Positions 46,580 to 59,682 of a stretch of DNA of 64,000 bases are shown here, piece after piece. Under the pieces are notes generated by a model. It saw nothing but the letters and a program-made list of their open reading frames with translations, was not told where the DNA came from and ran no database searches. Positions within the stretch are counted from its first letter, which is position 1, and the number at the start of each line of letters is the position of its first letter. The stretch spans positions 4,960,001-5,024,000 of the forward strand of contig JACGWO010000003.1 of NCBI GenBank assembly GCA_034509735.1. The letters run 5' to 3'. Position numbers and translations under genes: made by a program. The stretch comes from Sesamum alatum (Eukaryota; Streptophyta; Magnoliopsida; Lamiales; Pedaliaceae).

Positions 46580-48523
46580 AGGTGTTTGTTTCAAGAAATG
46601 CAGTATTCTTGGAGCAAGGCTTCCCGGAGATATCCAACCTGATGAGATTGATCCTTGAGGGAATCAAGTGATGGAATCCAGCTATCAGAGGAGGCCGCGG
46701 AACCCTCACTTAGAGGATTTCAGGATAGACAGCCGAAGGGCCCCGACAAACTCTCGAGAGGTCCAATATGCACAGGCATGAAGGACGCCTCAGGAACAGC
46801 CAGCCCCGGTTCCTGAACCACCGGCTCCGATACAGTCAGCGCCCACAGTCACCACTAACATTCCCGTTCTCCGTAGGTCCACTAGAGAGTCCAGACCTCC
46901 AGTGAGATATGGCTTTCTAGGAGCGACCGATCTTTTGGATAACGATCCTAAGACATATGGAGAAGCGATGTCTGACATCGACTCCGGGAAATGGCTTGAG
47001 GCCATGAAAGCCGAAATGGACTCCATGAGCGAGAACCAAGTTTGTAGTCTTGTAGATCCACCGAAAGGTGTTAAGCCAGTTGGCTGTAAGTGGGTCTACA
47101 AGCGCAAACTTGGTGTTGATGGAGAAGTCACAACCTTTAAGGCTAGGCTTGTAGCTAAGGGATACACTCAACGACCCGGGTCGATTTTGAGGATACCTAG
47201 TCGCCAGTAGCCATGGCTAAATCCATTCGCATTCTACTCGCCATAGCAGCATGGTATGACTATAAGATTATGGCAGATGGACGTGAAAACGCGTCTTCCT
47301 CAACCGGTTTCGTTGAAGAAGAGATCTATATGGATCAGCCGCAGGGTTTCACGGTCACTGGAGAAGAACAGAAAGTCTGTCGTCTCCAGAAGTCCATCTA
47401 TGGCCTCAAACAAGCCTCCGAAGTTGAACATTCGCTTTGATGAAGTAATACGGGTTATGACTTCATCAAAAACAAATCCGACCCTTGTGTATACAAGAAG
47501 GTCAGTGGGAGCTCAATAGTGTTCCTAGTGCTTTATGTGGATGACATTCTACTCATTGGGAATGACGATAGAATGTTAGGAAACACAAAAGCATGGTTGT
47601 CAAACCCAGTTTTCCATGAAGGACTTGGGTGACGCCTCCTACATCCTAGGCATCCAGATTGTCAGGGACAGATCTAAAAGGATGTTAGGACTCACCCAAA
47701 ACTCGTATATGGAGAAAGTCTTAAAGAGATATCGAATGGACAACTCCAAACGAGGATTCCTTCCAATAAGGCATGGGATCAAGTTATCCAAGAAATAGTC
47801 CCCACAGACTGATGAGGAACTTGAAAGGATGAAGGTCATCCCCTATGCTTCTGCCGTAGGTAGCATACAATATGCGGTCCACTGCCACTTAGGCCTGACA
47901 TTGCATACGCTTTGAGCGTAACAAGCAGATATCAGTCCTGCGCAGGAGAAGCACATTGGAATGCTGTTAAGGGCATCCTTAAGTACCTAAGGAGGACTAA
48001 GGAGATGTTCTTAGTCTATGGCAATGGAGAACTAATTCTGGAAGGCTTTAGCGACGCTAGCTTCCAGTCTGATGACGATGATGCCAAGTCTCAATTGGGG
48101 TACGTATTCAAACTCAATGGAGAATAGTAGCTTGGAAAAGTTCCAAGCAAGCAAACCATTGCTGACTCCACCACAGAGGCTGAATACATAGCAGCTTCAG
48201 AAGCTGCTAAGGAAGCGATTTGGATGAGAAACTACATCCAAGAGTTGGGTGTGGTGCCTAGCATCGCCGAGCCCGTTGTCATCTTCTGTGATAACAACGG
48301 CGCTATAGCGCAAGCAAAGGAACCGAGATCTCATCACCGTTCCAAACACATTCTTAGATGCTACCATCTTCTTAGAGAAATGGTAGGAAGAGGTGACGTC
48401 CGGATGGACCGAGTCAACTCGGCAGACAACACAACAGACCCGCTGACAAAGCCTATGTCGCAGAACGCCCATACGCAACATCTTGAGAAGATGGGGATTA
48501 ATCATATGGGCAATTGGCTTTAA
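46580..48523 (+). pseudogene. Copia B3 pol, 3' part
   Basis: It starts at the integrase-RT linker (VFVSRNAVFLEQGF). RT begins near 46900 (YGFLGATDLLDNDPKTYGEAMSD). LYVDDILLIGND is near 47530-47565. RNase H follows and its C-terminus is intact (NNGAIAQAKEPRSHH to the stop at 48521-48523). Frame breaks are frequent, and single-base insertions or losses cluster within 1.2 kb of the gap, some probably consensus errors. This copy supplies the RNase H end missing from B1 and B2. Confidence 0.9.
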
Positions 48524-48526
48524 AGG

Positions 48527-48539
48527 TCAAGTGGGAGAT
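48527..48539 (+). promoter_or_regulatory. Polypurine tract of B3
   Basis: AAGTGGGAGAT immediately before the 3' LTR. Confidence 0.85.
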
Positions 48540-50541
48540 TGTTAGAATAGGTGACCATGTAAGCCAATTTTGGCAGGAATATGTAACCTATGTCTAGACA
48601 ATTCTCTGGTATTTGATAAAAACATTTATGAATAAAGAAGTAAAAATTCATATGGCAATACTTTATTTACGTTCACTTATCTGCATTTACATTTCTGTTC
48701 ACTACGCAAACAAAGCCCACGGACTGAGAAACGATTTCGGGGATTAGGACTACGCTTGGAGGTAGGTCCATGAAATCAGTCTTACCGAATCAGTCCGGAA
48801 ATCTCCAAGTCAAGGAATCCCGAAAATGGGTACCGGGATTCCCTTTGAGACTTGCACTAAGCATCTGCTGTCGTATTTCATCGACGGGTGACGAAAGGTC
48901 GTCTAAGCAGTGTTAGTGGGTCAGCATGCTAGGAAGCAGCTGACTGAGGTGACTCGCGGGAACCGTCTTATGGAGGACCTTGAGTATGGTCAGCAAGGTA
49001 TGACGTGTATTCCCGGTTCCAACGGTACAGGTCAAGTCCTTTGACTTGAGGAACTGCTGAGTTTACCTGTGCATCAGGTCTGTATCTTAGATATGGTGAG
49101 AGATTGCCAAAAATACTCTTGAGTAGTCATAAGCCATGTCTAGTGCAGCTCGGGGTGTACAAAGTGACAGTAGTTTCCAAGAAAGGATCTGTCTCCTGTC
49201 AAAAGGTATTGACAGTTGAGTCTCATGTATGCTCTGTGTCTTGTTCCTTGAAATCTGTGGCCACAGTAACTGAACAGAAGGAAAGGTTTCCCTTGCGGCG
49301 TTTAGTAAAGACAGACCGACACTTAGGTCCAAAATGGGTACCTGCATTTTCCGTGCCCTAGACCCTAAGTGATGAGACCGAAGATAGAAGGACAAGTGTA
49401 CTGTTAGAACCTAAATGTTCATCCCCGATTATTTCACCTAGTCTCTAGTGCCATGGACCGTTGCTAGATGGCCACCCATGGTAATGGGCGGATTCTAGGA
49501 ATCCGACCAAGTCTAGCTGAATGGTGAACCTAAAGAGTCACACACTATCCACACACACACTTAGTATTTAATTTGGAATTAAATATTGGAGTAAAGGAAT
49601 GATTAAATTAGATTTAATCGGGTCCTATATTTTCTTGGAGAAATTAATTCCTTCTATTTGATAAAGGGAATTAAATTAATAAATAGGATTTATTAAAGGG
49701 TTGATTTAATGGGCTTAGAATAAATAATAATATTTATTTATTATATTATATTTATTCTTTTAGCCTTTTGGAATATTTAATGGGATTTAAATATTTTATT
49801 AAATTAAAATCAACGGTTGAGATGGAAAGGGGAGATGGAAGGCTATGATTCGTTTGACTAGGTCAAACACTAGTTTGACTAGGACTTTGACTAGGAAAAA
49901 ATCCTAGTCAAATTAGAGTTCTTAGAGTTGGAGTTTAAAGAGGATTAAACTCCTCCTCTATATAAACCTCTAGCTTCCAACAATTGAAGGATGATGATTC
50001 TTGAAATCACACACACAACACACACTCTCCCCTCTCCCCTACCTCTCGTCCGCCCCTTTCTCCCTAACAAGAAAATATTTTTCTTAGTTCTTTTGTTCTT
50101 GGAACATTAGAACTTAGATGAATCAATACCGTAAATTGATAACGTGTTGTTGATTCATCCACTCCAAAAATTATACACTTGTTCGTTGCTAGCATGACGT
50201 GCAAGATACGTGGGTGGATCGTGTGTCATGATTTGGAGGGTCTCAAGAACGAGATCTCGGTGCAAAATGGGGAACAACGCGAGTAGCCGTTGAAGACGAA
50301 AACCACAATGGGTAGGTCTCGTTTTACTTTTTCGTCCCTCTTTAATTTTTCAACTCTATGACCTCCATGATTTCTTTACACGTTATATGATCATGAGATA
50401 CACCGAACGGCCGGGAACCTCAAGGGCACACCCCTTGAGCGTGTACTTTTAAATTTAAAAGCATGCTTTAATTTTTGTATGTTTATTTTATCGCGCTTCC
50501 GCATTTGCACAATTCCCGGGACGATCCACCGATTTCTTTCA
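48540..50541 (+). repeat. 3' LTR of copia B3 (2002 bp)
   Basis: It is bounded by TGTTAGAATAGG and GATTTCTTTCA. It has the TTGAC cluster at about 49852-49912 and CTATATAAACC about 45 bp further on. TTACT follows at 50542. Confidence 0.95.
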
Positions 50542-50546
50542 TTACT
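50542..50546. repeat. Target site duplication TTACT (right)
   Basis: Matches 45488-45492. Confidence 0.94.
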
Positions 50547-51270
50547 GTGGCCACAGATTTTAGGGACAAGACACAGAGCATACATGAGACTCAACTGTCA
50601 ATACCTTTTGACAGGAGACAGATCCTTTCTTGGAAAATACTGTCACTCTGTACACCTGAGCTGCACTAGACATGGCTTATGACTACTCAAGAGTATTTTG
50701 GCAATCTCTCACCATATCTAAGATACAAACCTGATGCACAGGTGAACTAAGCAGTTCCTCAAGTCAAATGACTTGGCCTGTACCGTTGGAACCGGGAATA
50801 CACGTCATACCTTGCTAACCATACTCAAGGTCCTCCGTAAGATGGTTCCCGCGAGTCACCTCAGTCAGCTGCTTCCTAGCATGCTGACCCACTAACACTG
50901 CTTAGACGACCTTCGTCACCCGTCAATGAAATACGACAGCAGATGCTTAGTGCAAGTCTCAAAGGAAATCCCGGGTACCCATTTTCGGGATTCCTTGACT
51001 TGGAGATTTTCGGACTGATTCGGTAAGACTGATATCATGGACCTACCTCCAAGCGTACTCCCAGTCCCCGAAATCGATTCTCAGACCGTGGGCTTTGTTT
51101 GCGTAGTGAACAGAAATGTAAATGCAGATATAAGTGAACGTAAACAAAGTATTGCCATATGAATTTTCACTTCTTTATTCATAAATATTTTTTATCAAAC
51201 ACCAGAAATTGTCTAGACATAGGTTACATATTCCTGCCAAAATTGGCTTACATGGTCACCTATTCTAACA
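50547..51270 (-). repeat. Solo B LTR, right part
   Basis: It continues from 45492 (GTGGCCACAG follows TTACT) to the terminus CACCTATTCTAACA. Confidence 0.93.
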
Positions 51271-51275
51271 CTTGG
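51271..51275. repeat. Target site duplication CTTGG (right)
   Basis: Matches 44220-44224. Confidence 0.93.
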
Positions 51276-53895
51276 CCATTGCTACGGGCGAGTAGGTTTC
51301 CTCAAAATCGACCCCGGCTCGTTGAGTGTAACCTTTCGCCACAAGCCTGGCTTAGAAGGTTGTAATCTCCCCGTCAGCTCCAAGCTTACGTTTGTAGACC
51401 CATTTACACCCTACGGGTTTAACCCCTTTGGGTGGATCTACTAGGGTCCAAACCTTGTTTGTACCCATCGAGTCCATATCGGATTTCATGGCCTCAAGCC
51501 ACTTGTCCGAATTGATGTCCGACATCGCTTCTCCGTACGTGTTCGGATCATTATCCAACTGACCGGTCAGGCCCAGAAATCCATACCTATCAGGTGCATG
51601 GGATGCTTTAGCCGACCTACAGAGGACTGGAAACAATATCAGTGGGAACTTCTGGCTCAGATGTCACTGCCGCCTCTTGGGGTGCCTCACTTGATTCCTC
51701 AAGGAGCACCTCATCGCGTCGACTATCCGATGGAAAATCTTTTTCCAAGAACACTGCGTTTCGCGAGACAAAAACCTTTTGCTCGAAGGGATCATAGAAA
51801 TAATACCCCGCAGTTTCTTTTGGATAGCCGATGAACCTGCATAAACTAGACCTCGAGTCCAGTTTATCTCCCACTAATCTCTTGACATATGCGGGGCAAC
51901 CCCACACTTTCAAGTATTTGTAGAAGGCAGGCTTGCCATGCCATATCTCATATGGCGTCTGGGATATCTTTTTAGATGGCGCCAAGTTCAAAAACTTTTG
52001 GCCGCCGTCTCAAGAGCGTATCCCCAAAAGGAAAGGGGTAGTTCGGTAAAACTCGTCACGGATCGAACCATGTCCAACAAGGTCCGATTCCTCCTTCCAG
52101 ACACACCATTAAGCTGCGGTGTTCCAAGAGGGGTCCACTAAGAGAGAATCCCATTCTCTTTTAGATAATCAGTAAACTCACCACTCAAATACTCTCCACC
52201 TCGATCCAAACCGAAGGGCTTTGATCTTTCGACCCGTTTGGTTCTCTACTTCAAGTCTATATTCCTTAAACCTTCCAAAGGCTTCAGACTTGTACCTCAT
52301 CACGTAAACATAACCATACCGTGAGTGATCATCGATAAAGGTTATGAAGTACGAGTACCCACCTCTAGCCTGAGTATTTAGTGGACCACAGACATCTGTA
52401 TGGATCAAATCCAACAGACCACTGCCTAGCGTACTTTGTCCAACAAAGGGTTTCTTGGTCATCTTTCCCTTTAGACAGGATTCGCAGGTCGGTAGGTTGT
52501 CCAAATCATCTATTTCTAGACTCTTTGAGTCCACCAACCTTCTTATCCTATCTTTAGAGATATGACCTAACCTCGCATGCCATATCTATGCGTTATTATG
52601 ATCATCATGTTTTCGTTTGTGTTCTGCAGGTATAATCCAATTAGACTGTTGAAGTATGTACAGACCGTTGACCAATGTACCAAGCAGATGAGAAATACCA
52701 TCTTTGATAATGAAAAAATCATTTTTATTGATGGTAAATTCATATCCCTCCTTATCAAGGACCGTGATGGAAACAATGTTTTTAATCATGCTAGGTACAT
52801 AGAAACAGTGGTTCAGTACAATCCTAACATGACTACTAATGGCTAACTCTAGTGATCCTACGGCCTCCGCGGCAACAGCCTTGCCATCGCCTAGCCTCAG
52901 GATCATCTCATCCTTGGTTAGCCTTCTGCTTCTTTGCAGTGCCTGCAAATCATTGCGGATGTGAGCACCACATCCGGTATCCAATACCCATGAAGCAGAA
53001 TTAGTAATCATATTTACTTCAACCACAAACATACCTGGGTTGGAGAGGAGTTGTGGACACTCCCTCTTCCAATGCCCTTTCCCTTGGCAATACATGCAGA
53101 CATCATTTGCCTTGAACCGCTGAGAACCACGGGCCTTCCCTTTCCCTTTGCTTGGTCCAACCGGAGCAATAGGGGTGCCTGGAGCGCGAGCAGGGGCCGC
53201 AACCGTCTTCCCTTTGCCCTTCTTCCTCTTCCAGCGTCCGGCCCTCTTGCGATTCGCCTTGGAGGTCGAAGCCTCTCCTATCAATACCGCCGGCGCCGAC
53301 TTGTGGGTCGTTGCCTCGTATTGGACCAGCATGTTGATCAACTCATGAATAGACTTCTCAAGTCCGTTCATGTTGTAGTTTACAACAAACGGTCATAGGA
53401 TGGAGGAAGCGACTGGAGGATCACGTCAATGTACGTGTCATTATTAAGCCCAGCTTTAAGGTCCTCGAGTTTCTCCACTAGGGAGAGCATCTTGACCCCA
53501 TGACTCTGTACAGACGCTCCTTCAGCGAGCTTGGTGCCAAAAAATGCTTTTGTGGCGGCATATCTAATATGCCTATCCGGAATCGCATAAACCTCGTTCA
53601 TGCGGAGCATTATGGCGGAGACGTTGTCCAGCCTCTCATACTGCTTCTGGATGTCGTTAGACATCGAAGCCAGTATGATACTGCGTACTTTCCGATTGTC
53701 CTCATGCCATTTCTCGAACGTCAAACGTTCTTCAGGCGTGGACCCCTCCGGTAAGTTGCTCGGTGGCGGCTCGTCCAAGACGTAGCCTTGGTTCTCGAAA
53801 CCGAGGACAATCCTCAAGTTTCTCAGCCAGTCCGAGTAGTTCGTTCCGTTGAATTTGTTAGTCTCAAGAATCATGGTTAATGGGCTCTTAGACAT
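51276..53895 (-). pseudogene. Copia A2 gag-pol, 5' part (Gag to RT)
   Basis: Gag starts at 53895 (MSKSPLTMILETN). A one-base loss near 53390 shifts the frame at LQSLPPSYD. The frame at 52586-53371 holds the rest of Gag, the zinc knuckle CMYCQGKGHWKREC, an intact protease motif (WVLDTGCGAHI) and the gag-pre-integrase start. Integrase is split over 52178-52537 and 51617-51991. RT begins at 51352-51636. It continues at 44224 beyond the nested LTR. Unlike A1 it keeps D-T-G, the Lys codon after Gag's basic tail, and the 341 bp of RT that A1 lacks. Confidence 0.92.
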
Positions 53896-55693
53896 ATCTA
53901 CATTAATGAAAATGTAAAGCAGAAATTAGCAGATGATGGTAATATTATTGTTCAAGTTGAAGACTTGGTCTTTTAGTCTTTAACCCTCCCACTATTTATA
54001 TGAAAGTCCGCCACTCTCAAGCGGAGTTTCGGGAAACCATTTCCTAGTGGGCTTGGGATCCACAAGCGTAATCTCCATGCCCCGCTTTTACGATACACAT
54101 GAAGAAGACCTTGTGGGAGATATCCAATATCATTCTCATCCAATGAGATTCCCAAGATATTTTGCCTCACCTATTCGCATGGTTCCGAGGACTCCAAGCG
54201 AACCATGTTACTCAGTGTTAGGCCGACCCATCAACCAAATCATGCCTCAAACTGTCGCCCCCCACGACTCGTGAGACAGGGAAACAGCTAGCACAGTCCT
54301 TTTGTTCACAACAATGGTGCAGCTTTCCCCTAGTCCAAGTGTGCCACGACTCGTGAGACCACACTTGGGTAGTGGTAGCTTCCTCACCACATTGCTGTGG
54401 ATGGAAGGCTCGGACAGATCATAAATACCATTTTGATCCAAGTCCGTTCTGGGCCTAATTTTTAATTTGGTCCAACCAAATGAGAGTTTAAGTGTGACCG
54501 AGACCTCATCACATTATGGTGTTTTAGCATGCATAAATATCCAATATTTAAAGCGATAAATAAAAAAAAATGCCGCATGTATAAAACATAGCATACCCCT
54601 GTTAGGGTGATCACAAGCCCAACCTATGCGACCCACTGAGCCCGCAGTGAGTCTATGGTCTGTCTAGGGTGGTCCTAAATTATTACAATAATAATAAACC
54701 CAGTGTCATTCCAATGGGCCTTGAAGTGCTTCTTGTTTCACGCCTTGATGCTCCTCCTTGGGGTCTCCGACTCCAATTGCTTGTTAAAATTGAAACCTCA
54801 CCAATCCTATCTACTCTCATTACAACTGAAAATAATACATCGGTAATAAAGAAAACAAGCCTTAACATCATGAGGCTGAAAATACGGGAGATGATAGTCC
54901 CAAAAACAAGAGGCACGCAAGCCCCACCCAACAGAAAATAAATGATCATACTTTCATCCATACATAAGGTCTAGGGCTCTTGTGATCATCCTATGTTGAT
55001 TCCATCAACTCACATAACATAATTATTCCAAATAATCATGCATAAATAACCAATGGATATTCCAAATACCCAAGTGATGTCCAACCTTACAGAAGCATAA
55101 ATATACAAATAATATGCAAAATTCAAGTTTTAAATTTAATGGGCATTTTAAACAATGCATCCAATGCATGTATTAATCCCAAATTAATTAAGCAAATTTA
55201 ATTCAAGGAATAATCCAATTATTCCAAAATCAAATATGCAAAATTAATATATTTTCAGAATATTGTGCAGAAAATACAGAAAATCAAATTTTCCGGAAAA
55301 AGTCAAAAAACGGCACAAAACAGCCCAGCCGTTGTGCTGGCCGGCCGACTGCGTACAGCGCGCGCACGCCTGTGCGCAGCATCCGCGCGCATGGCGCGCG
55401 CGCAGGCGCCCGCCTGCGCGCGGCCGCTGCCGACCGATCCCAAATTTTATTTTTATTTATTTTTTTTGTTTTTCAAAACTGTTTCAGCACAATAACAGTA
55501 ATATTATTCTGAAAATAAGCATGCAATTTTAGATCCAATCTAACAAAATAAAGCATGCCAAAAGTCCATTAAATCCAAACAATTGAATTATCATATTATT
55601 CATATATTTATGTAATCTAACATGCCAATAAAGCCATTTAAAAGCAAGTAGATCATGCCAAACACATAGATCTATGCTCCTTACATCGAACCG
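53896..55693 (-). other. Untranslated leader of copia A2
   Basis: It is colinear with the A1 leader. CACGACTCGTG hairpins lie at 54263-54273 and 54345-54355; the second has perfect 9-bp arms at 54335-54343 and 54360-54368. The CG island is shortened to about 55345-55435, half of A1's. No gene is seen. Confidence 0.78.
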
Positions 55694-55706
55694 GGCTCTG
55701 ATACCA
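55694..55706 (-). promoter_or_regulatory. Primer binding site of copia A2
   Basis: GGCTCTGATACCA on the plus strand, two bases from the LTR, as in A1. Confidence 0.92.
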
Positions 55707-55708
55707 CT

Positions 55709-57936
55709 TGAAGGACAAGCGGATCCACCCGGGAGCGCGAGCGGAAGCGAGGAAGCGAGAAATTGTGCGTAAATTTAAATCAAATTCAAAATACGCGAAT
55801 CCCAAGGGGTGTACCCTTGGGTGCTCAACCGGGCGTTCGATGTAGGATGTGTAAATATTAAAACATATATTTAAGCACATAGGGCATAGATATATAAATG
55901 AAATCAATCAAAGCGTAATAAACCGTTACCTTTGATTGTTTAGCGTATGCTCCCGGCTACTTGCGTTGTTCCTTCTCCGGAATGCTCACGAAATCCAAAC
56001 GTATGGATTCTCCAAAGTTGATCCACACTACACCGGAAGAAACACACGTTCTTCTTGCTAGAAAAGAACGGGTTTAGAAGGAATCGGTTTAAGAGAAGAA
56101 CACTATGAATTAGTGTTCTCTTAAACTTACTTTGTTCTTCTTCTTGATTCAAAATCAAGTGAAGAACACAAGTGTGAGAGAGGGAAAGAGCACGAAATTT
56201 GAGAGAGAGGAGAGGGATTTTTGTCTTCTCTTTTTCCTAGAAAAAGATGAATAATGAATCACTTGTGCTTGGTGTTGTATATTCTAATATATATACATAA
56301 TTAATGTGATTATTGGAATGTGTCTAGGTTCATCCAAGGATGTCTAGATTCATTCCAATCAATCACCATCAATTCTTCAATCAAGCCTACCAAAATTTAT
56401 GGTATGATCAAATCATAGCAAAAGGGAAGAGCTTGATTGGAGTTGATTTGTCTCTTTCCAAAAGAGATAAGTCAACATACCACCTAGCATGAAACATGGC
56501 TGATTTTGCTTCCTCCAAGGGAGCATGTCGGCCATGTTTAATTAAGGGAAGAAGTCCAACTTCTTCCTATTCCAAAATAGGAGTTATTTCTCCTCTCGGG
56601 TATAATTTAACGGACCGGGTTTTATCGTAATCCAATTACGACGAACCCAACATTAAATCCAATTTAATGTCCATTTAAATTATTCCTGTTGATCTTTTAA
56701 TCCAATTAAAAGATCCAACGTCTCAACGTCTCAACTTTTCATATTTAATCGAAAATCCAATTTACCGATTAAACGGAAGCCCGATACAATACGGCCGGTC
56801 CATCCAATGGACTTTCCCTTAAGTAATCCAATTACTTATTTTATCCTTCGAGATTGACTCCAAGTCTATCTCTCAACCTCCTCGGTGATTTGTGTGTGAC
56901 CCTTTAGGTTCACCCTCAGCTAGACTTGGGCCCGTGTCCCAAAAAGGCCCGTTACTATGGGTGGCCGTCTAGCAACGGTCCATGGCACTAGAGACTAGGT
57001 GAATTGGCGTGAACATTTTAGGCACCGATTCTGTACGGGTATGATCCTTCCGTCTACCGTCTCCCGGCCTTAGTCTAGGGTATGGAATTGGGCGTCGGTT
57101 CCCATCCTTGACTAGGCATCTATGCTTAATACTCGAGACCACATATGCTTCATTGCGTCGACACAGGAAACCGTTCCCTGTTCGACCAACCACTGTGGCC
57201 ACAGCTTCAAACAGCATGAACGTGTCTCCGAGTGTATAGGAGATACCTCTGTCACATACTGACAGGGGACGGATCCTCTTCTTGGAATCCACCGTCCTCG
57301 CTACACATTCCGACTGCACTGGACAAGGCTTATGATAATCATCTTACAGAATGATTACCTCTCGCCAAATCCAAGATACAGCCGTCCTGTGCACGCAACT
57401 GCCATAATTCCTCAAGTCTGAGGATTACTCCCGTACTATCGAAACCGGGGAAAACAAATCATACCGACCAAGCCTCCAAGGCTTCCATATGATGATCCCC
57501 GCGAGTCAGTCCAGTCGGCTCGACCCCAGTCGACCAACCCATCAAGATCGTGTAGGCGTCCCACGCCTGTCGCCGATGAAACACGACACTCATCCAATGA
57601 ACACGACTCTTGACGCAAGTCTCAATAGGACTCTCGATGCCCTGTCTCGAGGTCCTCGACTTGGAACGTTTCAGACCCAACTCTTAATCAGTTGGTTTCA
57701 TGACCACCATCCAATGCGTGGCCCAACTGCACGAGTTGTTATCCATGGTCTGTGGGCTTTGTTGCGATATAAGTTAAACACCGTTTTAACAAATGTAAGA
57801 TGAGCGCAACAAAGAAGGTACCATTGGTGACGAACACTCATCTTATTCATCACATAATAATATTACATTTTCATCAAGTTGTCAGATAGGTTACAAATCG
57901 CCAAACCTATTGGCTTTCTGGTCACCTATTCTAACA
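55709..57936 (-). repeat. 5' LTR of copia A2 (2228 bp)
   Basis: It is bounded by TGAAGGACAAG and CACCTATTCTAACA. It is closely similar to the A1 LTR with scattered substitutions. The right flank is CTCCT. Confidence 0.94.
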
Positions 57937-59658
57937 CTCCTTGAGGAATCAAGTGAGGTACCCCATGAGGCGCCAATGACATCTGACCCGGTAGTTCCCG
58001 CTAATAATGTTCCAGTTCTCCGCAGGTCGGCCAGAGTATCCCATGCACTTGATAGGTATGGATTTCTGGGCCTCACCGGTCAGTTGGATAATGATCCAAA
58101 GACGTACAAAGAAGCGATGTCGGACATCGATTCGGATAAGTGGCTTGAGGCCATGAGATCCGAGATGGACTCAATGGGTACAAACCAGGTTTGGACCCTA
58201 GTGAACCCACCCAAAGGGGTAAAACCCATAGGGTGTAAATGGATCTACAAACATAAGCTTGGAGCTGACAGGGAGGTTACAACCTTCAAAGCCAGGCTTG
58301 TGGTGAAGGGTTACACTCAGCGACCCAGGGTCGACTTTGAGGAAACCTACTCGCCCGTAGCAATGGCTAAGTCCATTCGGATACTGCTTGCCATAGCAAC
58401 ATGGTATGACTATGAAATATAGCAAATGGACGTGAAAACCGCCTTCCTCAACTGTTTTGTAGAGGAAGAGATCTATATGGATCAGCCGGAAGGTTTCACA
58501 TCTGTTGGAGAAGAGCATAAGGTTTATCATCTCCAACCGACCATCTATGGCCTCAAACAAGCTTCCCAAAGCTGGAACATACGTTTCGATGAAGTCATAT
58601 GGGGATATGATTTCATCAAGAATGAGTCTGATCCTTGTGTATACAAGAAGATAAGTGGGAGCTCGGTTGCGTTTCTAGTGCTTTACGTGGATGACATCTT
58701 GCTCATTGGGAATGATACTAAGATGTTGGGTACCACTAAAGCTTGGTTGTCAACACAATTCTCCATCAAGGATATGGGCGAGGCATCCTACATCCTTGGC
58801 ATCAAGATCTACAGGGATAGATCTAGAAGGATGTTAGGGATGGCCCAGTCCTCCTATATTTAAAAAGTCTTGAAGAGATTCAAGATGGAGAACTCTAAAC
58901 GAGGATTCCTTCCTATGAGGCATGGAATTAAGTTATCCAAGAAGCATTATCCTAAGACTGATGAGGAGCTTAAATGGATGTTGGACATCCCCTATGCTTC
59001 AGCCGTAGGCAGCATACAGTATGTCATTCAGTGCACTAGACCTGATGTGGCTTTCGCTTTGAGCGTGACCAGTCGATATCAGTCGTGTGCCGGGGAGGCA
59101 CACTGGAGTGCGGTCAAGACTATCTTGAAGTACCGGAAAAGGACTAAGGACATATTCTTGATCTATGGTGGTGGAGAGTTGATACTGGAAGGCTATAGCG
59201 ACACTAGCTTCCAATCGGAAGACGATGGTGCGAAGTCTCAGTCTGGTTTTGTATTTAGACTTAATGGTGGCGTGGTTGCTTGGAAGAGTTCCAAGCAGGT
59301 TACCACGGTGGACTCCACCACAGAGTCTAAATACATAGCAGCTTCAGAAGCTGCTAAGGAGGCGATTTGGATGAAGAGCTACATCCAAGAGTTGGTTGTT
59401 GTAACTAGCATTGCTAAGCCTGTAGTTATCTTCTACGATAACAACGAGGCGATAGCGCTAGACAAGGAACCGAGATCTCATCATGATCCAAGCATATTCA
59501 TAGACGCTACCATCTGCTCAGAGAGATGATTAGCAAGAGTGACGTTTGGTTAGATCGGGTCAGCTCCGCAGAAAACATAGCAGATCCATTTGCTAAGCCC
59601 GTGTCGCAAAGTTGCCCATACTCACCATCTGGATAAGAGGTTTGAGGTCAATGGATGA
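57937..59658 (+). pseudogene. Copia A3 pol, 3' part (RT and RNase H)
   Basis: It opens in the integrase-RT linker (LLEESSEVPHEAP). RT runs until a TAG at 58420-58422 that replaces a Trp codon (DYEI-stop-QMDVKTAF). It continues through LYVDDILLIGND (about 58680-58715) to a TAA at 58861-58863, then RNase H (58870-59529, ILEGYSDTSFQSEDDGAKSQ). The C-terminal end reaches a TGA at about 59656. The RT region absent from A1 is present here. Confidence 0.92.
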
Positions 59659-59682
59659 TTGGCTTTAGGTCAAGTGGGAAAT

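Larger units (their letters stand above)
45493..50541 (+). mobile_element. Copia B3 (plus), complete ends, internal assembly gap
   Basis: It has a 5' LTR start, N gap, integrase/RT/RNase H, polypurine tract and complete 3' LTR, with a perfect 5-bp duplication TTACT on both sides. It is inserted in the solo B LTR. The gap hides the rest of the 5' LTR, primer site, leader, Gag, protease and most of integrase. Confidence 0.94.
41743..57936 (-). mobile_element. Copia A2 (minus), split by nested B elements
   Basis: Parts are a 3' LTR piece 41743-42909, internal 42910-44224, the nested block 44225-51270 plus duplicated site 51271-51275, internal 51276-55708, and 5' LTR 55709-57936. Removing the nest and one CTTGG copy restores a continuous RT region, as seen by comparison with B1 and B2. 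The left end is truncated. The right end abuts the A3 interior. Confidence 0.92.

Noticed and set aside
46025..46709. Frames of about 190-210 codons made mostly of unknown residues
   Set aside because: They are produced by reading through the N gap.
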